From Lampris incognitus (lineage: Eukaryota > Chordata > Actinopteri > Lampriformes > Lampridae), in the NCBI RefSeq assembly GCF_029633865.1, contig NC_079224.1, forward strand, positions 17,520,126-17,584,125: DNA of 64,000 bases. Reading direction: 5' to 3'. Below are positions 40,101 to 63,096 of this stretch, piece after piece. Made by a program: the position numbers and the translations under genes. Below the pieces are notes generated by a model. The model made no database searches. It worked only from the letters and a program-made list of their open reading frames with translations, and was not told the DNA's origin. The first letter of the stretch is position 1. Every line of letters starts with the position of its first letter.

Positions 40101-43100
40101 GACACACAGACACACACACACACAAGTGAGCCAGCCTTCGCCGGTCCGTTGGCATGAAATTACAGAACCACCATGAAATATGCACCTGAGGCCAGACTTG
40201 GGAGTCAATGAGGGCCAATCCGGAGTGACCAACCTTTTTTTTTCAGACATGCTAATCCTTTGCTCTGACAACAAGACGGACGAGTGGAATTTCACTTAGT
40301 CGGCCTTGTGCAAGTAAACTGGGCTGCTTGCAAGGGTCTCTGTCCTTGGGCAAACCTTGGCTAACTTGATTACGGGTGTATGTCCCGTCCACCCTTGGTG
40401 GAGATGTGATAATAATCAGTGAATGTCAGCGCAAGAGTTGCTCCAGGTTGGCCAAGAACACAATGGCCCAGTCCACATGCATTACAGGGACTTGTTCAAG
40501 GAGATGCATGGCAGTCAAAGGCGATGGTTGGTTGAGTGTCCTTTGCGTAGACAACACTGAAAATGCAACTAACAAGTCAGGGTTATGAGTCCATAATGGA
40601 GCCAACTACTTTAACTGTCAGGGCAACAGAGGCAACCAAGTATTCATCTGCATGCATTTATTCAACATAAACCACAGATTCCTGGAAAATATGCAGCAAC
40701 CAAATCACTATAGTGCAGATTAAGAAAATTTGAATTTTTGGATTCCAATATCTTCCTTTTCTACTTTTCTTTTTTTCTTTTTTTGGTGTCCTCTATAAAC
40801 TTTCCACTCACGTAACTTGCCCATGAATGGAACCACAGCAGCATAACCATAGGAGCACCCTTGGCACAGGTAGGGAGATAACTGTCCTCACTTTGACACC
40901 TTGTGGAGGAGTACCTTGATGTTCACCTCGCTTAGTTGGCTTCTGTCTCTCATGGGAGTCAAACCACTGACCTTCCAATCGTGGGAGGATTTCTCCATCT
41001 ACAGGGACATAGCTGCAAAAGCCATTGGGTCTACGGATTCATGCATCGGCGTCGCCAGGTCATTTTGCCGGGGCTTAAGCCCCGAAAGTTTTGAGTGTAT
41101 AATCTTGAATTTAAGCCTATATGTGAAGCCTGACAGACAACGTAAAGTGTGTGAATGTCTGATAGTCTTCGTAACATCACAGCCCGTCAAAATAAATGCA
41201 GGTCTCTAAACTAACTCAGTGCGTGCGCATGCGTGCGCGTGCCGCTAAAGCAGGAGGAGACGAGGTGAAATGGCAGAGCGTGCGGGGGGGGGGGGGACTG
41301 GATCTTTTTGGATTTTTTTCCCAAGAGAGAAGGGAGGGTAAGAATTTAGCCTATGTAGCAACTTTTCAGTAATGGCGGAAATTGTCTGTTGATTTAATGA
41401 TATGAATTGGATCCGGCACCCACAATCACAATGAAGAGGAATCCTCTTCATCATGATTGTAGGCGCCGTTTAGCTAGCGGGCCATACTCGTCTGACCCCA
41501 CAGCATACTGTTATTGTCCTTTAGCAGGGTTTCCCTCGCAAATAAACCAAATTTCCATAAAACAAACTAAAACGGTAACAACTCGTTCATTTTACTATAG
41601 GCCACTAACAAAAGTTAACCATCATATTGGTTTAAATCTAAATGAACTTCAAGTAAATAAACAATCAACTTTACGCCATTATGTGTGGGAGGATTGTTTA
41701 GATACAGTTAGATCATTAGAATGCAAACCAATCCAGTTATGAATCCAACTCTGAGTTTCATTTAAGTTGATTTCATGGTTTTGCAGAGGGCAGCAAAGAC
41801 GAGCTCCAGCAGCAGCAGCAGCCGCTGCCGCCGCCGCCGCCGCCGCCGAGTCAGAATCAGGCGTGGAAACTGGTTCAACAATTTGGTCTTACTTTGTGTG
41901 TTTGTGTCAGAGTCAAAGAGTGAAACACATTTTGATTAGCTAAAATGCTAATGCTACTCATGCCTGTACACTGGAATGACTTTAGTCAACTGACAGGTCA
42001 ACGTCACGGTGTGCCTTTCAAAGTTACACTGAAATAACAAACATTTTCATTTTAGCTCATTTTATCATGCCATTGTGGAGTTAGAAAACAACGAGACAGG
42101 AGACGTGAGAGTAGACGTAGTCGAGGTAGTTTACTAGCTCCAACTTAGCATGTCATACATTCGACAACGACACTGAACTGTGAACCGGAAGCGGAAGTGC
42201 AATATCTGACCCCTCGCCTCTTCTCTTAAAGGTACACCGTCCTCTTAGGTGAATGTCTCTCATTATATAGATGTGGGTCACCACACCATACACCATTTTG
42301 ACAATTTATGTCAAAAAAGTTTAAAAAAATGTAAAAAAAAAATTTTTTTTGATTTCCTGAAAAACATATAAAAATATAACTCTTTTGTGGTGACTTCATT
42401 GTAATGTGTATGTCAAGGTACAAGAAAATACCTACAAGAGTAGGAGTAAACAACAGTTTTTGAGGTACGCATTTAGATGTTTCAATGATTAACACATGTA
42501 CTTTGAATGTAAATAAGGTGCCAGAGGGCATTTTAAAAAAGCATCAAAATAGAGAAAGTTTATCACAAAAAAAAAACAACCCGGGGAATGATCCCGCCGG
42601 ACCCCCCTACAGAAGTCCAGGCTAAGTCCTCAAATCCTGGAAACGCGCCTGGATTCATGTTCAAGTTAAATGGAGTCCACCTGAAAACTCACTAAGAAAA
42701 GTAAACATTAACTCCAGCTAATACCAATAGTGATGATACACACACACACACACACACATCCTAGCAAAGCACATTTTTTCATTAATTTCAAACCTCTTCA
42801 TGAACAGAGGAGGTGGGGAGCATGGAATGCGCTGCCCATTAATCTCCAACAGAAGGCACCCTAAGAGAAGCCAGGGTGGCTCAAGCCTCCACTGTGACAC
42901 AAAAGACCACTTTCACCTTTGAGTCTTGGCAATGAACAAGAGTGGGATTTGTTTCCAATTGTGAAACTCGGATAAAGGCAATGAAGGAACAGGCAATGGC
43001 GGTTGCTCAGTAACCAAGCCAATTTATCAAGCTTGGTGATAAATCCGCCCATTGTTGGCCTGGAATAATTCTATCAAAAGGTAACTTTTTTTCCCCTCAA

Positions 43101-46100
43101 GTATTTACCGACTCCAGCAGGAAACTGGGGAAGTGTACAGCCGCATATTTGTTAGTGTACTTTGTAACACACGTGCCTCAAACTTATTCGTTTTTAGCTG
43201 CATAGGCGCAATTTCACACTTGACCCGGGGACATCGTGCCCGCTTTCAAAACGAAATACCGTGGAGTTTAGGGCGAAATTGATATGCTGTAGCTGTTATT
43301 AGCGTGAGTGTGTCAGTCCCGGTGGTCTGAGTACTTACTTTCTGTAGCTGACCCCAGGTTTGGCTGTGACAAAGGGTCTCAGCAACGTCTGGATGCGACT
43401 CTCCCAGCACCAAAAAGTGGGGTAGTAAGTCTCTGATACCACCGGACATTGTTCCCTCAGAAACTGGTAGAATTTCTTACCCCCGGAGATGAGCTGAGGT
43501 TTCTGTTGACACAAAATTAACCAAGGTGTGTGACTGTTCTTAAAAATGATGCTTTCAAAAGAGAGACAGGTAAAAGGGGTAGTAAAACATATTGTAACGT
43601 GCATGGATAAGTAGACACGTTGGTCCTTAACTAACGGGTCGGACCCTTTAGTCGACTGGTTAACGTTGTCGCTTGCGGAGTGGGAGACCGGGTTCGCGTC
43701 CCGACAGTAGCGGTTCCCGGACTGCCCCCTAAATTCGCTACAAAATGTAACTGATGTGTTACTGCTTTTAAATTAAATGGTGGTTCCCTGGGGCTTTTAT
43801 GTCATCATGTCGAATTTGCTGATAATATCAAATTATCACCAATATCTCAGGGATAACAAAACACCATTTATTTACTATAAATTGTGGAACAAGGTTATCC
43901 AGAAGCCTAAATTAGTTTGTATTCTTGTATATGTAGAACTGTTTCAAAGATCCAGTATTTCAAAAAAGAAAAATAAACTCAACACATATGCTAAACATTT
44001 GACAAAAAGGAAACGGTACCATGTTGTTAAACGTAATAAAGAACTTGCCAATAACCAATTGTAATGGAAAGGAAGGTCCTCACAGGGAGTGAGCTGTAGC
44101 CTATTTAATGCACTGTCTCGGGGATAAATGAGCTCAGCAGAACACATCTGCAAGAACCTTCATCACTGGCTTTTTGCTGGGGCGTAATTTCCACTGGGGA
44201 TGGGGGGGCATGCCCCCCCTCTTTTCAAAATCCCATTTGTGTCGTCACCACTTTCAAAATCTTTTTATTATGTTTTTTAACTGTGCTTAATAAGCTACTT
44301 TTTGGCCAGTCGTCAGATTCTGGCTGAGAATGTGAACTGAGCTGCTGATTGTAAGGCCCTGATATGCTTGGAAAGTTTCCCAGGGAAGAGTAACGGACAC
44401 GGACAGCGTGCCTACGCGGGCGGTTCTGTGGTATATTTTGGCGTCTGTGGGCGCCGACGTGTTCCACGCATGCGCACTTGAAAAAATTTGCTCACTAGAT
44501 GAGCAAGCGGCAGTTCGTAAAAATGAAACGCCAGCAGCCCAGGGTAATCACATGTTCTGTCTAGACCTGTTGATGCTAGGCTAACATCGACTGAGGCAAC
44601 TCGTGCTAGGTCATGTTGTTGCTATTACTGACGTTGACTGGCGAGCGAAATGGTCACCAGCCCGTCACATATTTCCAAAGAGAGAAAAAAAAGCGATTTT
44701 GTCAAACTAAATATTTAAGGTGGTTTTAAAATAGCATGATTTTTCTATTAACCTGTGTAACTTGAAAACGAGTCCACCGGCTCAATAGTCTAACTCGACT
44801 CTGCTTTCATGAGGGTGGAGACAGGTAGGGCGAGGCAGGGAGAGTTGCAGGTAGGTTATATGTGTTATATAAAGGGTTAGGAGATGTTTGTTTGTTGATA
44901 ATGAGAGGGCCCTGTGAAGGCCTGGCGGCCTGCCCAGGGTGTCTCCCCGCCTGCCGCCCAATGACTGCTGGGATAGGCTCTAGCATCCCCGCGACCCTGA
45001 GAGCAGGATAAGTGGTTTAAATAATGGATGGATGGATGGATAATGAAAGGAAGGAGTGAACATGATAAGAAGCGAACAAGGTTGAATTAAAAATAAAGTA
45101 CGCTAATAATAATTATACTCTTCATAAGTATATAGCCATACGTAGCGAATTCGGGGGGGGGGGCAGCCCGGGAACCGCCACAGCCGGGACGCGAACCCGT
45201 ATCTTCCGCAACACGGGCGACTATGTTAACCAATCGACTAAAGGGTCGATTTGTGTTCGTTACATACCCCCGTCGTTCGGCGCATCAGCTCCCTCATGCC
45301 TCCGGGCGCACGCGCTTCCGATGGCCTCACCATCCTACTTCTGACACTGATGTAGTGAATTCGGGACGACAGCCCGGGAACCGCCGCAGCCGGGACGCGG
45401 ACCCGGATCTCTCGCTCCACGGGCGACAACGTCAACCAGTCGACTAAAGGGTCCAACTCGTTAGCCAAGGGCTACCGAGTCTAATCATTCGTCATTACAT
45501 ATATATGTATTATATAATTGAATAACTCATCATGTGAAGTTCAGTAAAGTTGTGGGTTAAACAATACAGAAAGTAAGGCAGCTTCGTCTTATGCATATTT
45601 AGTACTATTCTGGCAGAATTTAGCATGATGACCAACTTCAGTAAAGGTCTTCTTCTACTACTACTATTAATTTCATTATTTCCCAGATTTTATATTGGTT
45701 ACCATAGTCCCTAAATGCATGTAGAAATGCAGGAAATGGGATTCAAATCACTTTTTTTCTAGTGGAGGACCCCCAGACCCTCCGTTTTATTGTGCCCCCT
45801 ACCCCCACCCCCAGCGCAAAGTTGCGCGCTTGGCTTTCAGTATGAAACAAACTGATTGATTTAACAGTAAGCTTTACTAAGCACGGTGTGCAAGTTTAGA
45901 CAGAATACAATACATCCATCAGTCGTGGCATAAGAATTTAAGGATCAAAACTAATCGTATAATGTGGAGATGTGCCCAAAGCCACCCTCTGGGGGTGGGG
46001 GTTAAAGCTGACCTAACTGGCAATACAGCTTTCAGTTGCATTCTATTGTATTCTACTGTATTCTACTGTATTATGTTCTATTCTAATTAAGCTCCGTTAT

Positions 46101-46826
46101 TTTGATCCGCATATTTTCTTTTCCTTAACTCATCGGTGTAGGCTAGACGTTAGCACCTTAGGAATAGTCAGTAACAGCGCCGATCTTTTTTTCTTTTTTC
46201 TTTCTTTCCTTTGAGCACCTTGGCAACAAGGGCGGCAGCATTGCATAAAGACATCTACCGGCATTTATGGCCTAGCTTAACCAGTGCCAACCGATTGGGC
46301 AGTGAGATTTAGTGATGCTCTCACACAGACTCGCTTAATGCAACCACGGTGTTATCGCATATCCTACTGCAGGCTATTAATTTTAGGGCCTACGTCGCAA
46401 TTCAAGTACACAGGCTTTAACCCTTTGCCTTTTTGAACTGCCACCAGTCGAACATGTGCAGACGTGCAGCCCACAGGGCGAGAGATGCAGCCTAATCGAA
46501 ATCTCCGTCCGCCAAAGCGCCGGTCGCTTCTGCGCAAAACGCAACAATATCCCTCACAGGAACGACATGCCCCTCTCTTAAAAAAAAAAAAACCGCCACG
46601 AAAGTCGACTGGACTGTATCTAATGACGAATATAAAACAGGTGCTCTCCGGGGTCATAACTTACCTTGGCGACGGAGATCAAGTAGTAGCAGGTGTATGC
46701 CGCGCTGAAGCCCAGCACCAGAGACAGTCCTACTCCAGATCCAAATAGACCAACTTTCACTTGATTTTCCAGATACAGTGACAGGTCCCTTGTCAAAACG
46801 TTAAAATTAAAGTCCAGGGAGATCAT
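29231..46826 (-). CDS. abhd3: phospholipase ABHD3 (alpha/beta hydrolase domain 3), complete
   Basis: Nine exons on the minus strand, in transcript order: 46826-46665, 43502-43339, 38886-38704, 37459-37414, 31897-31785, 31477-31304, 30619-30571, 30437-30272, 29412-29231. They sum to 1239 nt, giving 412 residues plus TGA, close to the ~409 of mammals, and every phase matches. Residues ~25-52 form one membrane anchor (FGSGVGLSLVLGFSAAYTCY). The hydrolase fold follows: PTVLLLPGLTGTSRESY, the nucleophile elbow GVSMGG with Ser220, Asp346 in LNAADDVFSP and His375 in HGGHIGFLEG. These are the expected catalytic triad positions. ABHD3 hydrolyses medium-chain and oxidised phosphatidylcholines at the membrane. 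The introns hold SINEs, an L1-like fragment, hAT elements and TRIM-like copies. Confidence 0.96.
29611..30044 (-). mobile_element. tRNA-derived SINE family A, in abhd3 intron 8
   Basis: Same strand as abhd3. Full layout with head complement gtaggcaacggaatagacca at the right end and the C-rich tail complement tttcccccatttttctccc at the left. Confidence 0.9.
30272..30437 (-). CDS. abhd3: abhd3 exon 8 (catalytic Asp)
   Basis: It encodes AKTIREFDERFTSIMFGYPT, NDDYYHDASPIHRLKSVQVP and MLCLNAADDVFSPSH. Asp346 is the catalytic acid. The acceptor is ccctttcag and the donor atg/gtgaga. Confidence 0.95.
30571..30619 (-). CDS. abhd3: abhd3 exon 7 (49 nt)
   Basis: It encodes HRPVLEKSYDIDHVMK. The acceptor ctccctaccag was chosen because it alone completes the split arginine codon from exon 6. 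The donor is aag/gtgagg. Confidence 0.88.
31075..31156. repeat. (GA)n microsatellite
   Basis: About 41 uninterrupted GA units in abhd3 intron 6. The Arg/Glu ORF over it is an artefact. Confidence 0.97.
31304..31477 (-). CDS. abhd3: abhd3 exon 6
   Basis: It encodes MMLANYLGRKGRATCLRGVV, VFSAGWDVFECTASLEKPLD and RFLFNSYLTSCLQASVD. The acceptor atattcag follows a C run; the donor is cag/gtctga. Confidence 0.95.
31785..31897 (-). CDS. abhd3: abhd3 exon 5 (catalytic Ser)
   Basis: It encodes TPRTYCAANTEDLEAVIDHI, QRTHEAAPIMAAGVSMGG. Ser220 is in the GxSxG elbow. The acceptor ttatctag gives phase 0 and supplies TPR; a second AG 11 nt further in would break the frame. Confidence 0.94.
32405..32986 (+). 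mobile_element. L1-like LINE ORF2 C-terminal fragment (open, 193 codons)
   Basis: An uninterrupted frame reads KIIHRWHWTPQKCHRRNLIL, a zinc-knuckle-like CWKCKGAEASISHILWLC and KLILLRHWKKEYAPPYEEWA before a TAG at the end. This is the usual C-terminal layout of fish L1-type ORF2. RT and endonuclease regions are absent. It is antisense to abhd3 in intron 4. The assignment rests on recalled motif style. Confidence 0.65.
33046..33175 (-). repeat. SINE family B tail fragment, antisense
   Basis: It holds ccattatctgaaccgcttat and gagcctatcccagcagtcat, the complement of the tail seen in the fuller family B copies. Confidence 0.8.
33176..34079. other. abhd3 intron 4, unassigned
   Basis: AT-rich; no coding signal or recognised repeat seen. 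Confidence 0.4.
34080..34445 (-). mobile_element. tRNA-derived SINE (family B), antisense, near full length
   Basis: Reading on the minus strand: a tRNA-like head (ggcagcacggtggtgcagtg, box B gggttcgaacccc), then a body with agtttgcatgttctccccat and gtgggtttcctccgggtgtt. The tail is ctgggataggctccatcatc followed by a ggatgaatggatg-like end. This is a very common teleost SINE layout. It is in abhd3 intron 4. Confidence 0.88.
34446..36200. other. abhd3 intron 4, unassigned
   Basis: No coding signal; short T runs and no recognised repeat family. Confidence 0.4.
36201..36547. mobile_element. hAT-like MITE
   Basis: Inverted ends tagagctgggcaataa and tattgcccagcacca enclose ~350 bp. No matching target duplication remains, so it may be old or its ends mis-set. 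The same terminal family recurs at 52788-53144. Confidence 0.55.
36606..37306 (-). mobile_element. tRNA-derived SINE family A, split by ~290 bp of unrelated DNA
   Basis: The body and tail complement lie at 36606-36911 and the tRNA-head complement (gtaggcaacggagtagaccg, box B complement ggattcgaacc) at 37200-37306. About 25 bp of SINE are missing at the break. The intervening DNA begins ggcagcgtccg and ends gctgctgcc, a weak inverted match. Confidence 0.8.
37414..37459 (-). CDS. abhd3: abhd3 exon 4 (46 nt)
   Basis: It encodes CVVFNNRGVSGETLL, the conserved strand-loop of ABHD1/2/3 hydrolases. The acceptor is ccccccag and the donor ttg/gtaaga. Confidence 0.93.
37826..37851. repeat. poly(C) run of 26
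   Basis: Uninterrupted C homopolymer on the plus strand in abhd3 intron 3. Confidence 0.95.
38704..38886 (-). CDS. abhd3: abhd3 exon 3
   Basis: It encodes ELIKAADGGQISLDWFDNDD, SRSHTDPATRPTVLLLPGLT and GTSRESYILHMVQQSRDLGY. PGLTGTSRESY is the oxyanion-hole region. The acceptor is gcctctgcag and the donor tatag/gtgggt. Confidence 0.95.
38957..39012. repeat. (CT)n/(CTCG)n tract
   Basis: Imperfect ctctcg repeats 70 bp upstream (transcript sense) of abhd3 exon 3. Confidence 0.85.
39275..39654 (-). mobile_element. tRNA-derived SINE family A, in abhd3 intron 2
   Basis: Same strand as abhd3. Tail complement tttcccctttttctcccc at the left; box B complement ggattcgaacc at the right. The outermost head bases are missing. 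Confidence 0.88.
39655..41043. other. abhd3 intron 2, unassigned apart from a small palindrome
   Basis: No coding signal. A 15-bp inverted repeat with a 1-nt spacer lies at 40087-40117 (arms gtgtgtgtctgtgtg). The rest has no recognised family. Confidence 0.5.
41044..42651. mobile_element. hAT element, 1.6 kb, with perfect 8-bp target duplication
   Basis: The ends catcggcgtcgccagg and cctggaaacgcgcctg are inverted repeats. Both sides carry gattcatg (41036-41043, 42652-42659). The interior has no long transposase ORF. It includes a (CAG)n-(CCG)n triplet run at ~41808-41848. It lies in abhd3 intron 2. Confidence 0.85.
41808..41848. repeat. (CAG)n(CCG)n triplet tract
   Basis: About five cag units then about eight ccg units, inside the hAT element. 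Confidence 0.85.
42738..42759. repeat. (CA)n microsatellite
   Basis: Short ac repeat of eleven units in abhd3 intron 2. The surrounding 42652-43338 is otherwise unassigned. Confidence 0.85.
43339..43502 (-). CDS. abhd3: abhd3 exon 2
   Basis: It encodes KPQLISGGKKFYQFLREQCP, VVSETYYPTFWCWESRIQTL and LRPFVTAKPGVSYR. The acceptor is gtcaacag and the donor gaaa/gtaagt. Confidence 0.96.
43593..43742 (+). mobile_element. solo LTR of the TRIM-like family
   Basis: TGTAACGTGCATGGATAAGT at the start and AAATTCGCTACA at the end, 150 bp. The tRNA-like module holds tagtcgactgg (box A-like) and ggttcgcgtcc (box B-like). The left flank is atat; the right flank does not match, so the target duplication is lost or absent. 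Plus orientation, antisense to abhd3, in intron 1. Confidence 0.78.
43743..44168. other. abhd3 intron 1, unassigned
   Basis: AT-rich, with a 95-codon ORF at 43777-44064 that shows no domain and low-complexity Lys/Asn content; treated as chance. Confidence 0.4.
44903..45042 (+). repeat. SINE family B tail fragment
   Basis: ctggcggcctgcccagggtg, tgactgctgggataggctct and a (ggat)n end. Head and body are absent. Confidence 0.82.
45141..45499 (-). mobile_element. TRIM-like element with two LTRs
   Basis: Minus-strand copy. LTR 45351-45499 (149 bp, 5' LTR), primer-binding-site complement tacttctgacac at 45337-45348, 86-bp interior, polypurine complement tacccccgtcgttc, LTR 45141-45264 (124 bp). 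The 5' LTR carries a box A-like (complement of aaccagtcgacta) and the G/C module seen in other copies. Flanks are cata and tata. There is no coding capacity. Confidence 0.78.
45833..46664. other. abhd3 intron 1 (5' part), unassigned
   Basis: Contains repeated tattctactgta words at ~46040-46080. No coding signal on either strand with a recognisable domain. Confidence 0.4.
46665..46826 (-). CDS. abhd3: abhd3 exon 1 (start codon, membrane anchor)
   Basis: It encodes NVLTRDLSLYLENQVKVGLF, GSGVGLSLVLGFSAAYTCYY and LISVAK. The ATG at 46826-46824 is the first in the exon frame and gives the usual N-terminal length. The donor is aag/gtaagt. Confidence 0.95.
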
Positions 46827-48751
46827 TGCAAGGACCCTGTTATCCCCAGTTCTCCGAGGATAGCGGCCGGCTCAAGCGAGAATTCAGCTCTCGGATGCCT
46901 GCGATCGCTCTGTGAAGGAGACAGTCAAGGGGACTTGTGCAGAGCCGATCTATATATGTATTATACACACACATATATATATAGTGGCGGATGATGGCGC
47001 TCTTTGACCAGCTATACTTTGACTAGGCACTGCTTGGCAACTCAGGTCATGATAGGACGCCCTCTACAGTCCACAGGACCAGTATACACATTACGGAGCT
47101 ACACAGGCCCATTGTGTTGCGTTATCCTCCTCCTCGGTGGCAAATTCAGCAGACAAAGAATGAAAATGAATTAAATCAAGATTAAACGGGGACTTTTTTG
47201 ATAGTGCTCAAATGGAGTGGATGTAACTCTGTAAAAGGAACAGTTCCTTGGCTCGTACAGCTGTTGTTCTCAACAACATTATATCTTCAAAGCATCGCAT
47301 GGGGATCGGTTCAGTAGTCTGAACCAATACCCATGCCACCCATCCCTTAAGTGATGAGGAGATCCATGCAGTGAGAATTTACTATTTGGAGGGGCACACA
47401 AATAGGGCTTGGCCCAGCCAAAAAATTATGGGATTAACAATTCAGGACAAGAATAGCTCGCAGAGCAACAGAATAAATACTGCAGTTCAGTGATCACAAT
47501 ACTGTATTTGCATGCTGCCGATCCAAATAACATGGTTTTACATTTATCTGGATTAGATTTATCTAAATGTCTGACCACATAAAATCTTCAGATATTAAAA
47601 CCCACTGTTGTACCTCTTCTTCTGGGACGTCCCCCCCTCTTCTTAACTGTATATATTACTGTATGATGTCGAATTTCAGATTATAAGTGATAAGACTTTG
47701 GAATGCTATTCTCACTGTAAAACTACAGGCTTCTTTAAAACGTAACCAGATGTGTACGAATTAGGATCTGGAAAGTGCTGAACGACTCAAAAGATTGTGA
47801 AGTGGACAGAGGATTCATTTTTCACATCAAGGATGAATAGCTGATCGTTTGTTCTTGGTAACTCTGTCTCTGCATATGGATGAAACTCAAATAAAAACGA
47901 TAGAGCGCCTCAATATTGTTTTATCGAGCTAGTAGTAATGGATAGTCAGGAGCGTGTAGCTAATTGTGAATGCTAATTTCTTTGAACCCTGGGGCTCTCC
48001 CCTCTGTCGGGCTCTCTTTGCCCCGCCCCTTGACTGTCTGTCAAATGACGCTCCAATCGCTGGCCAAACAAAGTTTTTTTCCCTCAAGCTAAGCGTCTTC
48101 GTACGTCGCTGTCTGCCTCCGTATCCGTTAACGAGTCGGTTGGTCGAACGGTGATTGACAATAATGGCGACGCATATGTACTGAGTTGACTCTAGGGGAA
48201 CCATTTGGCAAAGGAAACATCTTGGATAGAAATTCAGTATCTCATACAATGCCCGTGAACATGAGTCTACGCCCAAAACAACTGCTTCTGCCTGAAGGAA
48301 AAGGGACTTGCTACACGGAGTTAGCTTGCTAGCTCGCTCGTTACATTTAAGCTAGGCACTCGGCTAAACTCGCTAAGTTGAAGAGGTGGCATTATTGTGT
48401 GTGTATGTTGGGGGTGAAGGGGCAATCCAGCTCGCCTTCGAAGATCTTTGCTATTTATCACCTAGGCTGCTTTGAGCATCTGTCGGGTGATCGCTTCTCA
48501 TTTGGATAATCAAAACTGAGAGACGACTCTGACGCTAGCCGTTGTAGTTTTCGAAAGAAAGTGCACTCTGATCAACAGCCTCTTGAGGCGGCTAGCTCCT
48601 TAGCAAGCTAGCCATTGTTGACCTCCTTCCTGTCGGAACTTGCTCGCGTTTGCCTCTGAGATCACCCGACAACGCACTGGCAGCTGGCTAGCATAGGCTG
48701 CTAGCTAGCTAACATAATAATTTACTGTGGTATTACGATCTCATTCCGTCA
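46827..48751. promoter_or_regulatory. divergent abhd3/mib1 promoter region
   Basis: About 1.9 kb separate the two start codons, which point away from each other. A tatatata stretch at ~46974-46983 lies ~150 bp upstream of the abhd3 ATG and could be its TATA box. The mib1 side (47980-48750) holds a locally richer C/G stretch and many ctagc/gctag words (48300-48720). Transcription starts cannot be placed from sequence alone. Confidence 0.5.
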
Positions 48752-62740
<13,989 letters not shown>

Positions 62741-63096
62741 GGCATGGTGGCGCAGTGGTTAACGTGGTTGCCTCACAGCAAGAAGGTCCTGGGTTCAAAC
62801 CCTGAGGTTGTCCAACGTTGAGGGTCTTCCCAGATCGTCCTCTGTGCGGAGTTTGCATGTTCTCCCAGTGTCTGCGTGGGTTTCCTCCGGGTGCTCCAGT
62901 TTCCTCCCACAGTCCAAAGACATGTAGGTCAGCTGAATCGGCCATACTAAATTGTCCCTAGGTGTGAATGTGTCAACCCTGTGATGGGCTGTCCAGGGTG
63001 TCTCCCCACCTGCCACCCAATGACTGCTGGGATAGGCTCCAGCATCCCGCGACCCTAGTTGGGATAAGTGACTTGGATAATGGATAGATGGATAGC
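62741..63096 (+). mobile_element. tRNA-derived SINE family B, full length
   Basis: Head ggcatggtggcgcagtggtt, box B gggttcaaaccc, body agtttgcatgttctcccagt, tail gggataggctccagcatccc and (ggat)n-like end. Sense to mib1, intron 3. Confidence 0.9.

Larger units (their letters stand above)
44177..45832. mobile_element. probable hAT element carrying a family B tail fragment and a TRIM-like copy
   Basis: The ends ctggggcgtaatttcc and gcaaagttgcgcgcttg are similar when one is reverse-complemented, and both continue into G- or C-rich stretches (tggggatgggg / cccccaccccc). Flanks gctttttg and gctttcag agree at 6 of 8 bases. The end assignment is tentative. It contains 44903-45042 and 45141-45499 as nested pieces. 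Confidence 0.5.
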
